The notes below the pieces were generated by a model. That model was given only the letters and a program-made list of their open reading frames with translations, did not search any database and had not been told where the DNA came from. The position numbers were made by a program, and so were the translations under genes. Below, piece by piece: positions 44,081-53,592 of a stretch of DNA of 64,000 nt (position 1 is its first letter; each line of letters begins with the position of its first letter). This stretch comes from Halomonas sp. Bachu 37 (GTDB taxonomy: Bacteria > Pseudomonadota > Gammaproteobacteria > Pseudomonadales > Halomonadaceae): positions 3,162,001-3,226,000 of the forward strand of contig NZ_CP137552.1 of assembly GCF_039691755.1 (NCBI RefSeq), in the 5' to 3' direction.

Positions 44081-44965
44081 TCAGGTAAGCCAGATACGCG
44101 GCGTATGGGCATCACGCTCGATCAAGCGTGGGCGCAGCAGGTGCCAGGCCCGCTCGCATAGCGTCCAGGCTTCATTGCGCGAGTTGCCCAGGTAGCGCAG
44201 CAGCAGTACGCCGTGGCGTTGGGTCACGGCCCAGCGAGGCGAATCCGGCAGGGTTTCGCGCAGCGCTTCGATAGCTTCAACTGCATCGCTCAGACCCACC
44301 GCCCAGAGGGTAGCCTGTACCGTGGCGCCGCCCTGGCCCCAGCATCCGCTGAAACGCGGGTGTTGCGGATCAAGCGTCTGGCGCTCCAGCCACAGCGGCT
44401 TGCCGTCATGGGTCAGCCGGAAACGCTGGTCCAGCTGGCCGGAGATATAGGGCAGATCGCTTGCCGGTCGCCCCAAGGCCAGCACTTCCCACCCCAGGCA
44501 ACGGGCATCGCCTTCCAGGGCTATGTGAGTGGTTTGCCGCCCACGGGAGCCATCGAAGGCGATGGTTTCCTGGGGCAGCCATTCCAGCACCGCTCCGGCG
44601 GCGATGTTAAGGCGGGTCTCCTGCTGCCAGGCCACGCCATGGCTATCCGCCTTGTAGAGCTTGTTGGCCGCCGGTGTGGTCAGCAGGGCATGAGCGCTGC
44701 TCTCCACGCTGGCGGTAATCGACAGGGAATCACCACTGACCAGCCCGCCGGGCGGATGCAGCAGGTAGACATGGCAGGCACCGCCGCGACCCTCCGGGTA
44801 GAACGGCCGCTGCACTCGCAGCGGCCCCTGATGACGGGCATGGAGCATGCGTGTCGCGTCAGCGCGGCGAGCAAACGTCAGCGTCAGCGAAGCCGCCCAG
44901 TGGCGGCCCTTGTCGAAACGGTGGCCGGAATCGCGGGTGGGGTCAGCGGGAACACACAGGGGCAT
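44081..44965 (-). CDS. ureD: Urease accessory protein UreD
   Basis: UreD (UreH) is the scaffold that binds apo-urease and, with UreF and UreG, inserts nickel. The 294-residue protein has the family blocks [29 protein letters not shown] and [13 protein letters not shown]. It is the first gene of the urease operon. A sigma-54 promoter lies 44-60 bases upstream (45009-45025). Confidence 0.95.
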   Translation of the reverse strand: MPLCVPADPTRDSGHRFDKGRHWAASLTLTFARRADATRMLHARHQGPLRVQRPFYPEGRGGACHVYLLHPPGGLVSGDSLSITASVESSAHALLTTPAANKLYKADSHGVAWQQETRLNIAAGAVLEWLPQETIAFDGSRGRQTTHIALEGDARCLGWEVLALGRPASDLPYISGQLDQRFRLTHDGKPLWLERQTLDPQHPRFSGCWGQGGATVQATLWAVGLSDAVEAIEALRETLPDSPRWAVTQRHGVLLLRYLGNSRNEAWTLCERAWHLLRPRLIERDAHTPRIWLT

Positions 44966-45008
44966 GGGCAGCAGTCACGTCCTTTGAAAGTCATTCGTTT
45001 CTTTCAAA

Positions 45009-45025
45009 TGCAAGGAATGCGCCAA
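45009..45025 (-). promoter_or_regulatory. Sigma-54 promoter of ureDABCEFG
   Basis: The minus strand reads TTGGCGCATTCCTTGCA, with GG and GC exactly 10 bases apart as the -24/-12 elements require. It is almost identical to the urtA promoter at 52500. The expected transcript start is near 44998, 33 bases before ureD. Confidence 0.8.
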
Positions 45026-45101
45026 AATGGTGAAAATGGGAGGCCAAAAGGAATCATCAGCATTTTGAAGGCGAAAATGACTCTTTCGCTCACCCGTCAC
45101 A

Positions 45102-45140
45102 CGCACTAAAAGAGTGCGAAAAATAGCGCTTCTGCACCAT
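45102..45140. promoter_or_regulatory. NtrC-like enhancer sites upstream of ureD
   Basis: A perfect dyad CGCACT-N5-AGTGCG (45102-45118) fits the GCAC-N7-GTGC frame of NtrC sites, and a half-site TGCACCAT lies at 45133-45140. They are about 105-140 bases upstream of the predicted start, a normal enhancer distance for sigma-54 promoters. Confidence 0.6.
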
Positions 45141-45157
45141 AGAAATACATGGAAGGG

Positions 45158-46525
45158 TCACGCGCTCTGCACAACGACACAGTCTCGTCCGCTGCGTTTC
45201 GCCTGATACAGCGCCCGGTCCGCCCGCTGCATAGAGCGCTGATAGTCGGGGTGGCCGTCGTGCAGCGTTACCCCCACGCTGACGGTCACGTTGAGTAGCG
45301 TATCGGCGGCGGCGAGCATTGGCTCCTTGGCTACCGTCTGGCGCAGCCGCTCGGCGAACAGCCGGCTGCCGTGCTGATCGGTATCCACCAGGACGATCAA
45401 GAACTCCTCGCCGCCCATGCGGAATACGTAATCACCGCCACGGGTGGAGCGATCCAGAATGCTCGCCACCTGCTGAAGTACGCTATCCCCCGCATCGTGC
45501 CCATGGGTATCGTTGATCGACTTGAAGTGGTCGATATCGACCATGAGCAATGCGAAGCGCTTATCGGAGTGGCGGGATATCTCGATTTCCCGGTTGAGCA
45601 CCACCGGCAGGAATTTGCGGTTGAGCAACCGGGTCAAGCTGTCGCGCCCCGCTTCCAGGCCGGAGGCACGTTCCAGCATATCGTTCAACAGCATCAGGAT
45701 GGTGCGCACGGCGTCACGGATCTCATTCAACGCCTGTAACTTCTCGTTGACATCCTCATAGCCCAGAGCAGGCAGCCACTCCTGATCCACCCGGTTAATA
45801 TGCCGAGAGATGACGGCGATTTCCCGCGACCCCTCGAATGCATGGCACGCCTTATGGAAGTACCACAGCCCGAACTCGGAATTGGCGAGCCTGGGAAGCG
45901 CACCGGTTTCCCGTTGGGCGGCTACGGCGAACATCAGCGTGTTTTCCCAGTTCAACAGTGCCGAGCGTTGGCGCTCGCGCTCGTCGCCGATGCTCTGGGT
46001 CAGGGAGAAAAGCTTGTACGCCTCTTCTGTACGTGTATTGCGATCATTGGCGACTGAGTACGCATGGCTCATGATCTCCATGGCCATGTCGATATGATCC
46101 GATACATAAATGCAAGCGGCGCCCGGCGCCAGCGGACGCTCGAAAGCAGCATTGATCTGGGCGTAAAACGCCTGCTTCAACTGCCTTGCCCCGTTAAGCA
46201 CCAGGTTGACGGGAATATCGATACGGGCATGCACTTGCCCCACTTTCTCCTGCTGTTCGACAAGCGCGACAAAGTCGCTATGTTCCACAGCGAACATGGT
46301 ACTTAGCCAGCGCCGCATGGAGGGGTTCAAGCGCTGCTGCACTTGCTCGTTGGAGAGAAACAGCGTGGCATGGGGGTCTTCCAGCATCACCGTATAGAAG
46401 TGGTCGGCAAAGAGGGCACAATGCTGCTCCACTAGTGCCGCCACCGCTTGGCGCAGCGGCTCGGGAGTATGCTCCTGAAGCGTTTGCCATTCGGCGGCGA
46501 GCTGATGTTTGTCTTTATAGCGCAT
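45158..46525 (-). CDS. dosC: Globin-coupled diguanylate cyclase (DosC-like)
   Basis: This ~455-residue soluble protein has an N-terminal sensor globin (residues ~1-160) with the proximal haem His in VGQVHARIDIPVN (about residue 99). A middle helical domain follows, then a C-terminal GGDEF domain with GGEEF and a likely inhibitory-site region upstream. It would make cyclic-di-GMP in response to oxygen or another haem ligand. The length matches E. coli DosC. ATG 46537 is an alternative start. It sits between urtE and ureD, on the same strand, after a hairpin at 46619, so it may be partly co-transcribed with the urea importer. Confidence 0.9.
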   Translation of the reverse strand: MRYKDKHQLAAEWQTLQEHTPEPLRQAVAALVEQHCALFADHFYTVMLEDPHATLFLSNEQVQQRLNPSMRRWLSTMFAVEHSDFVALVEQQEKVGQVHARIDIPVNLVLNGARQLKQAFYAQINAAFERPLAPGAACIYVSDHIDMAMEIMSHAYSVANDRNTRTEEAYKLFSLTQSIGDERERQRSALLNWENTLMFAVAAQRETGALPRLANSEFGLWYFHKACHAFEGSREIAVISRHINRVDQEWLPALGYEDVNEKLQALNEIRDAVRTILMLLNDMLERASGLEAGRDSLTRLLNRKFLPVVLNREIEISRHSDKRFALLMVDIDHFKSINDTHGHDAGDSVLQQVASILDRSTRGGDYVFRMGGEEFLIVLVDTDQHGSRLFAERLRQTVAKEPMLAAADTLLNVTVSVGVTLHDGHPDYQRSMQRADRALYQAKRSGRDCVVVQSA

Positions 46526-46618
46526 GGCCCATCCCATATTTTTTGCGAAAGCTTATTAAAGTTAGCCATGGTACACCCAAATAACGCGGCCAACATGCTT
46601 ACGGAACGGCAACAACCA

Positions 46619-46646
46619 CTGCGCCCGCCTTGTTTGGCGGGCGCAG
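46619..46646. terminator. Strong hairpin after urtE
   Basis: An 11-bp perfect stem, CTGCGCCCGCC/GGCGGGCGCAG around TTGTTT, starts about 30 bases after the urtE stop. No T-run follows on either strand, so it may slow, but not fully end, transcription into the cyclase gene, or stabilise the urt mRNA. Confidence 0.55.
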
Positions 46647-46676
46647 AAAGAGAAGGAATGGTGAGAGCTTAACGAC

Positions 46677-47375
46677 CTATACCGTCAGATGCTGCTTGAT
46701 CAGCTCATCGGAGAGTTCGCTGATTTCGCCTTTGGCCACGGGGCGGCCGCGGTCCATGATCACGAAGCGGTCGGCGTACTTGCGCGCAAAGGGCAGCTTC
46801 TGCTCGACCAGCAGTACGGTCAGGCCGTCCTCGGCAATTAACCGCCGGATTACCTGGCCGATCTGGGCGACGATATTGGGCTGAATGCCCTCCCCCGGTT
46901 CGTCCAGAATCAATACCTTGGGTTCGATGACCAGGGCGCGGCCGATCGCCAGTTGCTGTTGCTGGCCGCCGGATAGGTCACCGCCACGGCGGTGCTTCAT
47001 CTCTTTGAGCACCGGAAACAGCTCGTAGATACGCTCCGGGATTTTTTTCAGCCCATCGCGGCGAGCGGCAAGGCCGGTGCGCAGATTCTCCTCCACGGTG
47101 AGCAGGGGGAATATCTGCCGCCCCTGGGGCACGTAGCCCACCCCCTGGCGCGAACGCGCCTCGATGGGCTGACGTGTCAGCTCCACGCCGTCGGCGTAGC
47201 GGATGCTACCGCTTTCCACCGCCTCCTCGCCCATGATGGCCTTCATCAGGGTGGTCTTGCCGACACCGTTACGTCCCATCACGCAGGTGCATTGCCCCTG
47301 GGGCACCTCCAGGTCGAGATCCCACAAGGTATGGCTTTCACCGTAGAACTGGTTGAGTTTGTCGATACTCAGCAT
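46677..47375 (-). CDS. urtE: Urea ABC transporter ATP-binding protein UrtE
   Basis: This is the second ATPase of the urea importer, 232 residues. Walker A is GRNGVGKTT near residue 34, the signature LSGGQQQQLAIGRAL and Walker B LILDEPGEGIQPNIV. The GEGIQP phrase after Walker B is typical of UrtE rather than LivF. Its ATG shares a base with the urtD stop (TGATG). It is the last urt gene. Confidence 0.95.
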   Translation of the reverse strand: MLSIDKLNQFYGESHTLWDLDLEVPQGQCTCVMGRNGVGKTTLMKAIMGEEAVESGSIRYADGVELTRQPIEARSRQGVGYVPQGRQIFPLLTVEENLRTGLAARRDGLKKIPERIYELFPVLKEMKHRRGGDLSGGQQQQLAIGRALVIEPKVLILDEPGEGIQPNIVAQIGQVIRRLIAEDGLTVLLVEQKLPFARKYADRFVIMDRGRPVAKGEISELSDELIKQHLTV

Positions 47376-48211
47376 CAGGCAAGCTCCTTTTCGTCGGCTC
47401 CCAGGTAGACCTCGACCACCTTCGGGTCGCTCGCCACCTGGTCCATGCTGCCTTCGGCCAGCACGCTGCCCTGGTGGAGCACGGTCACGGTGCGCGCAAT
47501 CGAGCGCACGAACCCCATGTCGTGCTCCACCACCACCACCGATTGTTTGCCGGCGAGGCTAGTGAGCAGCTCGGCGGTGCGCTCCATCTCCTGCTCGGTC
47601 ATTCCCGCTACGGGCTCGTCGACCAGTAGCAGGCGCGGCTTTTGCATCAGCAGCATGCCGATCTCCAGCCACTGCTTCTGGCCGTGGGAGAGGATGCCCG
47701 CCGGGCGATGGCGCAGCTCGGTCAGGCCGATAGTCGCCAGCACTTCCTCGATCCGGTCCTGGATCTCGCCGCTCATGCGCGCGGTCAGTGTCGGCAGGAT
47801 ACGCTTGTCGGCGGCCATGGCCAGTTCCAGATTCTCGAATATCGACAGCGCCTCGAACACCGTGGGCTTCTGGAACTTGCGGCCGATCCCCAGGCTGGCG
47901 ATTTCCGGCTCGTTCATGTTGAGCAGGTTGTGCCGACTGCCGAACCAGACGCTGCCCTGAGTCGGCCGGGTCTTGCCGGTGATGATATCCATCATCGTGG
48001 TCTTGCCCGCGCCATTGGGGCCGATGATGCAACGTAGCTCACCATCGTCGATGGTCAGGTTGAGGTTATTGATCGCCTTGAAGCCGTCAAAGCTGACGGT
48101 GACATCCTCGAGATAGAGGATCGGTCCATGGCGAACATCCACCGTGGTCGCCCGGGGCGTCATGAAATCGAAGACCCGGTCGCGATCCGCCAGCGCGCGT
48201 AACAGGCTCAT
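47375..48211 (-). CDS. urtD: Urea ABC transporter ATP-binding protein UrtD
   Basis: This is the first ATPase of the urea importer, 278 residues from ATG 48211. The longer upstream frame lies inside urtC. Walker A GPNGAGKTTMMDIITGKTRP, the UrtD-type signature LSHGQKQWLEIGM and Walker B LLLVDEPVAGMT are present. It overlaps urtC by ATGA and urtE by one base, so all three are coupled. Confidence 0.95.
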   Translation of the reverse strand: MSLLRALADRDRVFDFMTPRATTVDVRHGPILYLEDVTVSFDGFKAINNLNLTIDDGELRCIIGPNGAGKTTMMDIITGKTRPTQGSVWFGSRHNLLNMNEPEIASLGIGRKFQKPTVFEALSIFENLELAMAADKRILPTLTARMSGEIQDRIEEVLATIGLTELRHRPAGILSHGQKQWLEIGMLLMQKPRLLLVDEPVAGMTEQEMERTAELLTSLAGKQSVVVVEHDMGFVRSIARTVTVLHQGSVLAEGSMDQVASDPKVVEVYLGADEKELA

Positions 48212-49353
48212 AGCGTGGCCTCCTTGGCGTCGGTGTTGGTGTCGGACGTCGTTGTCCGCCGCTTGATACGGTAGGCCAGCAACCCGGCCACGCCCTTGGG
48301 CAGAAACACCGTGACCAGCACGAACAGCGCACCGAGGGCGAACAGCCAGGCATCCGGCATCACCCCGGTGAAGACGGTTTTGGCGTAGTTGACCAGGATC
48401 GCCCCGATCACCGCGCCGTACAGCGTAGCCCGGCCGCCCAGCGCCACCCACAGCACGATCTCGATGGAGAAGATCGGCGAGAACTCGCTGGGATTGATGA
48501 TCCCCACCTGGGGCACGTAGAGCGCTCCCGCCACCCCGGCGAGCATCGCCGAGACGACGAACACGAACAGCTGGAACCGCTCGACCCGATAGCCCAGAAA
48601 GCGCGTGCGGGCCTCGGCATCGCGGGTCGCGACACTAACCCGGCCCAGCTTGCTGCCGACAATCGCCCGGCACAGGATATAACCCAGCGCCAGCGCGACT
48701 CCCGTGGCGATGAACAACCCCAGCCGGGTGGCATCGCTGCGCAGGCTGAAGCCGAGAATATCGCGGAAGTCGGTCAGGCCGTTGTTGCCGCCGAAGCCCA
48801 TCTCGTTACGGAAGAAGGCCAGCATCAATGCAAAGGTCAGCGCCTGGGTGATAATCGACAGATAGACCCCGGTGACCCTTGATCGAAAAGCCAGGAAGCC
48901 GAACACCAGCGCCAGAAGTCCCGGCGCCAGCAGCACCATGAGAAAGGCGAACCAGGCCATGTCGAAGCCTTGCCAATACCACGGCAGGCTGTCCCAATTG
49001 AGGAACACCATGAAATCCGGTAGTTCCGGATGGCCGTAGGTTCCCCTATCGCCAATCTGGCGCATCAGATACATGCCCATGGCGTAGCCGCCCAGGGCAA
49101 AGAAGGCGCCATGGCCCAGGCTGAGAATCCCCAGATAACCCCATACCAGATCCACCGCCACGGCGAGCAAAGCGTAGCTCAAGTACTTGCCGAACAGATT
49201 CACCGTATAGGCGCTGACGTGCAGCGGATGGCCTTGCGGCACCGCGACATGCAACAGGGTCACCGCTGCCAGGGCGGCGAGAAGTACCGCCAGGAATAGC
49301 TGGGTTGAGCGCTCGGTGAAAGGCCGCGCCAGCCACGATCGTGAAGCTTGCAT
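48208..49353 (-). CDS. urtC: Urea ABC transporter permease UrtC
   Basis: This LivM-like permease of 381 residues has about ten helices. The UrtC-type block LVWGYLGILSLGHGAFFALGGYAMGMYLM and VATRDAEARTRFLGYRVE are present. It lies three bases after urtB and overlaps urtD. With UrtB it forms the membrane channel of the urea importer. Confidence 0.95.
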   Translation of the reverse strand: MQASRSWLARPFTERSTQLFLAVLLAALAAVTLLHVAVPQGHPLHVSAYTVNLFGKYLSYALLAVAVDLVWGYLGILSLGHGAFFALGGYAMGMYLMRQIGDRGTYGHPELPDFMVFLNWDSLPWYWQGFDMAWFAFLMVLLAPGLLALVFGFLAFRSRVTGVYLSIITQALTFALMLAFFRNEMGFGGNNGLTDFRDILGFSLRSDATRLGLFIATGVALALGYILCRAIVGSKLGRVSVATRDAEARTRFLGYRVERFQLFVFVVSAMLAGVAGALYVPQVGIINPSEFSPIFSIEIVLWVALGGRATLYGAVIGAILVNYAKTVFTGVMPDAWLFALGALFVLVTVFLPKGVAGLLAYRIKRRTTTSDTNTDAKEATL

Positions 49354-49356
49354 GAC

Positions 49357-50961
49357 TTAGCCCTCCGCTGCCCGGCCCTTTTGCGGAAACAGTCCGCGCG
49401 GGCGTTTTTGAATGAACAGAATGATGAATACCAGCACGATGATCTTGGCCAGTACCGCCCCGGCCCAAGGCTCGATGAGCTGATTCATCACCCCCAGCGA
49501 AAGACCCGCCACCAGCGTGCCCCACAGGTTGCCCACGCCGCCGAACACCACCACCATGAACGAATCGATGATGTAGTTCTGGCCCAGGTTGGGGCCCACG
49601 TTGGTCAGCTGGGAGAGCGCGACACCGGCGAGCCCCGCCACCCCGGAGCCGAGGGCGAAGGTCATGATATCCACCCGGGTGGCACGGATGCCCATCGAGC
49701 GGGCCATGGCGCGATTCTGAGTCACAGCGCGCACTTCAAGACCCAGCCGGGTGCGGCGCATGATCAGCATCAGCCCGGCGAATACCACCAGGGCGAAGCC
49801 CAGCACGAACATGCGGTTAAGCGTGAGCGACAGCGCATCGTTGACCACCAGCGAGCCACTCATCCATTCGGGGGTGATAACCGTGCGGTTCAGCGGCGAA
49901 ATCACGGTACGCACCAGTTGCTGCAGGATCAGGCTGATACCGAAGGTGGCCAGCAGCGTCTCCAGCGGGCGCCCCTTGAGGAACTGGATCACGCCGCGCT
50001 CGATGGCGACGCCCGCGAGTGCCGCCACCAGAAAACCGGCGGGAATCGACAGGATCAGCGCCAGGCCGGGTTGCCCCGGTAACAACTGCTGCATACCCCA
50101 GGTGGTGTAGGCGCCCAGCATGATCAACTCGCCATGGGCCATGTTGATCACCCCCATGACGCCGAAGGTGATCGCCAAACCGATCGCCGCCAGTACCAGC
50201 ACCGAGCCCAGAGAAAGCCCGAAATACAGGGTTTCCAGGCCGCGATTGATCTTGAGATTCTGTTCGATGCTGGCCAGGGCCGCCTGGGCGGCATCGGCGA
50301 CGACCGGATCATCGCCTTGCGCTGCACGGCTCAAGGCGACCCGAGCGCGGGGGTGCAAGCTGCCGTGCAGCGCCTCGACTCCCGCCATCTCACCCTGTTC
50401 GGCCTGATAGATCGCCAATGCCTGGCTGAGACGACGCTTTACCTGGGCGTCTTCTTCCTGTTCGATCAGCTCGCCTAACGGCTGGACCAGATCCCCATTC
50501 ACGTCGCCCAGCAGGCGTTCGGCGGAAGCACGCCGCTTTTCCAGGTCGGGCGAGTACAGGTCCGCCACGGCGATGGCGCTACGCAATTGATTGCGCAGGG
50601 CGTTGTTGATGCCGATGCGGTCCAGCTCGCGGCGTGACATTTCGCCCAGGTCGTCGCCGGTCAGGGCATCCGCGACCGGCCAGTCGCGTCCACGGTTTTC
50701 GAGTACGATCACGAAACGCCCGTCGTCGCTGCGCTGCAGGCGGCCCTCGAGCAAGGCTTCCAGCCAGCCACGGGCGCGTTCGTCGTCGCTCTGTACGATG
50801 GCGGTAATCGCTTCGCCCTTGTCGGCGTAGGAGTCGGTGTCCAGCGCCTCGAGCAGTTGCATGGCTGCGTCATCGTCTCGGGTGTCGCCCTGCGCCTGTG
50901 CCGTCAGCGGCAACAGCAAGGCCAGCACCAGAGGCAGCCAGAGATAAAGGAAACGCCGCAT
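49357..50961 (-). CDS. urtB: Urea ABC transporter permease UrtB with periplasmic N-terminal domain
   Basis: This 534-residue protein has a signal peptide (residues 1-23), a ~220-residue helical periplasmic domain, and then a LivH-like permease of about eight helices starting near residue 240 (FGVMGVINMAHGELIMLGAYTTW). The long N-terminal domain is normal for proteobacterial UrtB and absent from LivH. It is followed closely by urtC and starts 72 bases after the urtA stop. Confidence 0.94.
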   Translation of the reverse strand: MRRFLYLWLPLVLALLLPLTAQAQGDTRDDDAAMQLLEALDTDSYADKGEAITAIVQSDDERARGWLEALLEGRLQRSDDGRFVIVLENRGRDWPVADALTGDDLGEMSRRELDRIGINNALRNQLRSAIAVADLYSPDLEKRRASAERLLGDVNGDLVQPLGELIEQEEDAQVKRRLSQALAIYQAEQGEMAGVEALHGSLHPRARVALSRAAQGDDPVVADAAQAALASIEQNLKINRGLETLYFGLSLGSVLVLAAIGLAITFGVMGVINMAHGELIMLGAYTTWGMQQLLPGQPGLALILSIPAGFLVAALAGVAIERGVIQFLKGRPLETLLATFGISLILQQLVRTVISPLNRTVITPEWMSGSLVVNDALSLTLNRMFVLGFALVVFAGLMLIMRRTRLGLEVRAVTQNRAMARSMGIRATRVDIMTFALGSGVAGLAGVALSQLTNVGPNLGQNYIIDSFMVVVFGGVGNLWGTLVAGLSLGVMNQLIEPWAGAVLAKIIVLVFIILFIQKRPRGLFPQKGRAAEG

Positions 50962-51033
50962 GGGTTCTTCCCTTCAGTATCGGTAGAGTGGCGTGCGGCC
51001 CCGCTACCGGATGGCAGCGGGGCGCGGGTTGGA

Positions 51034-52401
51034 TTACTCGGCGAGGGCTGCTTCGGCTTCTTCGGCCGCTGTGCTGCCTCCGCAGGAGCCGTTGGCTACG
51101 TTGAAATTGCCGCAGCGCATCGGCGCGCGCCAGTCGCTGATCAAGTCACGCGAACCGGGCAGGTAGTCGGACCAGGCGTCGCCGGCCACGGTGGAGGGCG
51201 TTTGCCAGACCACATCGAACTGGCCGTTGTCCTGGATCTCACCGATCAGCACCGGCTTGGTGATGTGGTGGTTGGGCATCATCGCCGCATAGCCGCCGGA
51301 AAGGTTGGGCACGCTGACGCCGATGATGGCGTCCTTCACTGCGTCGACCTCGACGGTACCGGCCTTGCGCACCGCCTCGGCCCACATGTTGAAGCCGATG
51401 TAGTGGGCTTCCATGGGGTCGTTGGTCACCGACATCTCGTCGTCGGTATGCTCGATCCAGGCGTCGATGAAGTCGTAGTTGGTGTCGGTATCGACGCTCA
51501 TGAAGTAGTTCCAGGCTGCCAAGTGACCAACCAGCGGCGCGGTGTCGATACCCGAGAGTTCCTGCTCGCCTACCGAGAACGCCACCACGGGGATATCGGC
51601 GGCATCGATGCCTTGGTTGGCCAGCTCGCGGTAGAACGGTACGTTGGCGTCACCATTGATGGTCGAGACCACGGCGGTCTTCTTGCCTTCGCTGCCGAAG
51701 CGGCGGATATCGGAGACGATGTTCTGCCAGTCGGAGTGGCCGAACGGCGTGTAGCTGACCATGATGTCCGCTTCCGCCACCCCGAACTCCTCCTGCAGGT
51801 AGGCTTCGAGGATACGGTTGGTGGTGCGCGGGTAGACGTAGTCGGTGCCGGCCAGCACCCAGCGCTCCACGCCGACTTGGTCGTGCAGGTAGTTGACGGC
51901 GGGAATCGCCTGTTGGTTGGGCGCCGCGCCAGTGTAGAAGACGTTTTCCGACGACTCCTCGCCTTCGTACTGCACCGGGTAGAACAGCAGGCCGTTGAGC
52001 TCCTCGACCACCGGCAGCACCGCCTTGCGCGAGACCGAGGTCCAATTGCCGAAGATCACGTCCACTTCTTCCTGGGCCAGCAGCTCACGGGCACGCTCGG
52101 CGAACAGCGGCCAGTTGGAAGCCGGATCGACGACCACCGCCTCGATCTGGCGCCCCAACAGGCCGCCCTCTTCGTTCTGCTTTTCGATCAACATTTCGAC
52201 GGTATCCTTGAGGACCGTCTCGCTGATCGCCATGGTGCCGGAGAGCGAGTGCAGGATGCCTACCTTGATGGGGTCTTCATCCTGGGCCATGGCCTGGGAA
52301 CCGGCGCCCATGACAGCAGCGGCCAGTAATGCGGAGGCAAAATGGCTCGGCTGTGTCTTGCGTTGGAATGTCGGGTGCGTCTTGCGTTGGAATAAAGTCA
52401 C
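51034..52401 (-). CDS. urtA: Urea ABC transporter substrate-binding protein UrtA
   Basis: This 455-residue periplasmic urea receptor starts at a GTG with AGGAGG nine bases upstream. A signal sequence ends near AMAQDEDP. UrtA landmarks include VGILHSLSGTMAISE, EEVDVIFGNWTSVSRKAVLPV and QYEGEESSENVFYTGAAPNQQ. A 24-base tandem repeat (52355-52393) duplicates FQRKT at the N-terminus without harming the frame. Expression is probably driven by the sigma-54 promoter at 52500. Confidence 0.95.
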   Translation of the reverse strand: MTLFQRKTHPTFQRKTQPSHFASALLAAAVMGAGSQAMAQDEDPIKVGILHSLSGTMAISETVLKDTVEMLIEKQNEEGGLLGRQIEAVVVDPASNWPLFAERARELLAQEEVDVIFGNWTSVSRKAVLPVVEELNGLLFYPVQYEGEESSENVFYTGAAPNQQAIPAVNYLHDQVGVERWVLAGTDYVYPRTTNRILEAYLQEEFGVAEADIMVSYTPFGHSDWQNIVSDIRRFGSEGKKTAVVSTINGDANVPFYRELANQGIDAADIPVVAFSVGEQELSGIDTAPLVGHLAAWNYFMSVDTDTNYDFIDAWIEHTDDEMSVTNDPMEAHYIGFNMWAEAVRKAGTVEVDAVKDAIIGVSVPNLSGGYAAMMPNHHITKPVLIGEIQDNGQFDVVWQTPSTVAGDAWSDYLPGSRDLISDWRAPMRCGNFNVANGSCGGSTAAEEAEAALAE

Positions 52402-52499
52402 TTGCGAAACCTCCTGCGCCCTTTTGAGGAAGGGGCTCGTTATGGTGGTCGCGTGTCATCGTCTGACGCGATGTCACGGGGAACAACACAAGGTATCCT

Positions 52500-52514
52500 G
52501 CAAGCAATGCGCCA
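52500..52514 (-). promoter_or_regulatory. Sigma-54 promoter of urtABCDE
   Basis: The minus strand reads TGGCGCATTGCTTGC, with GG-N10-GC spacing and a close match to TGGCAC-N5-TTGC. The expected transcript start is near 52488, 87 bases before the urtA GTG. The ureD promoter differs from it by one base across the core. Confidence 0.8.
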
Positions 52515-52642
52515 TTTTGCTTCAAATAATATTTAGCAGTTTATTATCAAACGGTTAGATAAAAACACAGACGGTGGAAGTTTTCCCCGCGCACCTGACG
52601 AGTGCAGGTAATGGGCCATTTCTTCATGACTTCGACCTAGTG

Positions 52643-52673
52643 GCGCACCAATATCGCTCATGCGCACCAATAT
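52643..52673. promoter_or_regulatory. Paired GCGCACCAATAT elements upstream of urtA
   Basis: Two identical 12-base copies start at 52643 and 52662, 19 bases apart, about 155-185 bases upstream of the predicted urtA transcript start. Read on the minus strand they contain TTGGTGC, which also occurs twice upstream of the unknown ABC operon. GCACC/GGTGC half-sites are the core of NtrC enhancers. Confidence 0.6.
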
Positions 52674-52733
52674 GACGAAAAACGGGGCGCCCGAAGGCAC
52701 CCCGCAGGTTAACCGGCCCGAGTACAGGCCGCA

Positions 52734-53486
52734 TCAAAAGTGGAACTTGACCAGTGCGCTGACGGCGCTTTCCGTATCCATGACGGCATCGTCGAGGCCG
52801 TACTTGTTGTCCCAGTAGGAGTATTCGATACCCGCGTAAAGCACGCCCGAGTGACCATAGTAGTGGCCCAGGTCGAGTTTCAGCTGGGGATTGAAGTGGA
52901 AGTCGGCCTTGTGGTCGGACGCCGCCGAGGAGTAATCGATATAGCCGTCGAACAGAAAGCGTGACGCTCCCAGCTCGAACGGCGCGCCCCAGGTCAGCGT
53001 CAACTGGAGATCATCGGCGATCTCGCTATTGTTGACGTAATAGAAGGTGCTGTTGAAATACTGCAGGCCCGGCACATCCCAGGCAAAGCTGATACCGGTC
53101 AGGATGTTGGTAGCATCGGTGCCGCCGCCGAACTCGTAGGTACCGGCCAGCGAGACATCCTTGAGAAAGCCACGGCCGAGATCCTGACCCGTCAGCCAGC
53201 TCAGGCTGAGCGCCGGCGAGAACTCACCGTAGAGATCGTCGTCGCCATCCGCATTGCCCCGTCCCTGGTTACGGTCGACAAAGAGGAAGGTTCCGCCCCA
53301 GTCGTGCCCGGTGACGTTCTCGAACGTGACGTAGGTATCGGTCCGCTGCGTATTGCCGAAGGCTTCGTACTGATCGCTGTACAGCAACGAGATGCTAGAG
53401 TCGGAAAAGAACTTTTCGGCGGATGCCAGTGGTGAAATACTCACCGCCGCCAGAGCGAGCAGTGCTGTCTTGCCTAGGTGCTTCAT
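52734..53486 (-). CDS. Tsx-like nucleoside-channel outer membrane protein
   Basis: This 250-residue outer membrane beta-barrel has a signal peptide (MKHLGKTALLALAAVSISPL, ASAEK junction), alternating aromatic strands and a C-terminal Phe required for barrel insertion. The pattern SISLLYSDQYEAFG and GGTFLFVDRNQG resembles the Tsx/OmpK nucleoside channel family. ATG 53486 follows AAAGGGGA and is preferred to 53519. It is the last gene of an operon with an ABC importer and may let the same substrate cross the outer membrane. Confidence 0.78.
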   Translation of the reverse strand: MKHLGKTALLALAAVSISPLASAEKFFSDSSISLLYSDQYEAFGNTQRTDTYVTFENVTGHDWGGTFLFVDRNQGRGNADGDDDLYGEFSPALSLSWLTGQDLGRGFLKDVSLAGTYEFGGGTDATNILTGISFAWDVPGLQYFNSTFYYVNNSEIADDLQLTLTWGAPFELGASRFLFDGYIDYSSAASDHKADFHFNPQLKLDLGHYYGHSGVLYAGIEYSYWDNKYGLDDAVMDTESAVSALVKFHF

Positions 53487-53592
53487 GGGGTTCCCCTTTT
53501 TCGATATCCCAATTTTCATGTGGTTTTTTTGCTTTTTTGCTTTTTTGCGCCGCCAAGGCGACGGGTGGTCACGGTACTAATGAATTACGGCA

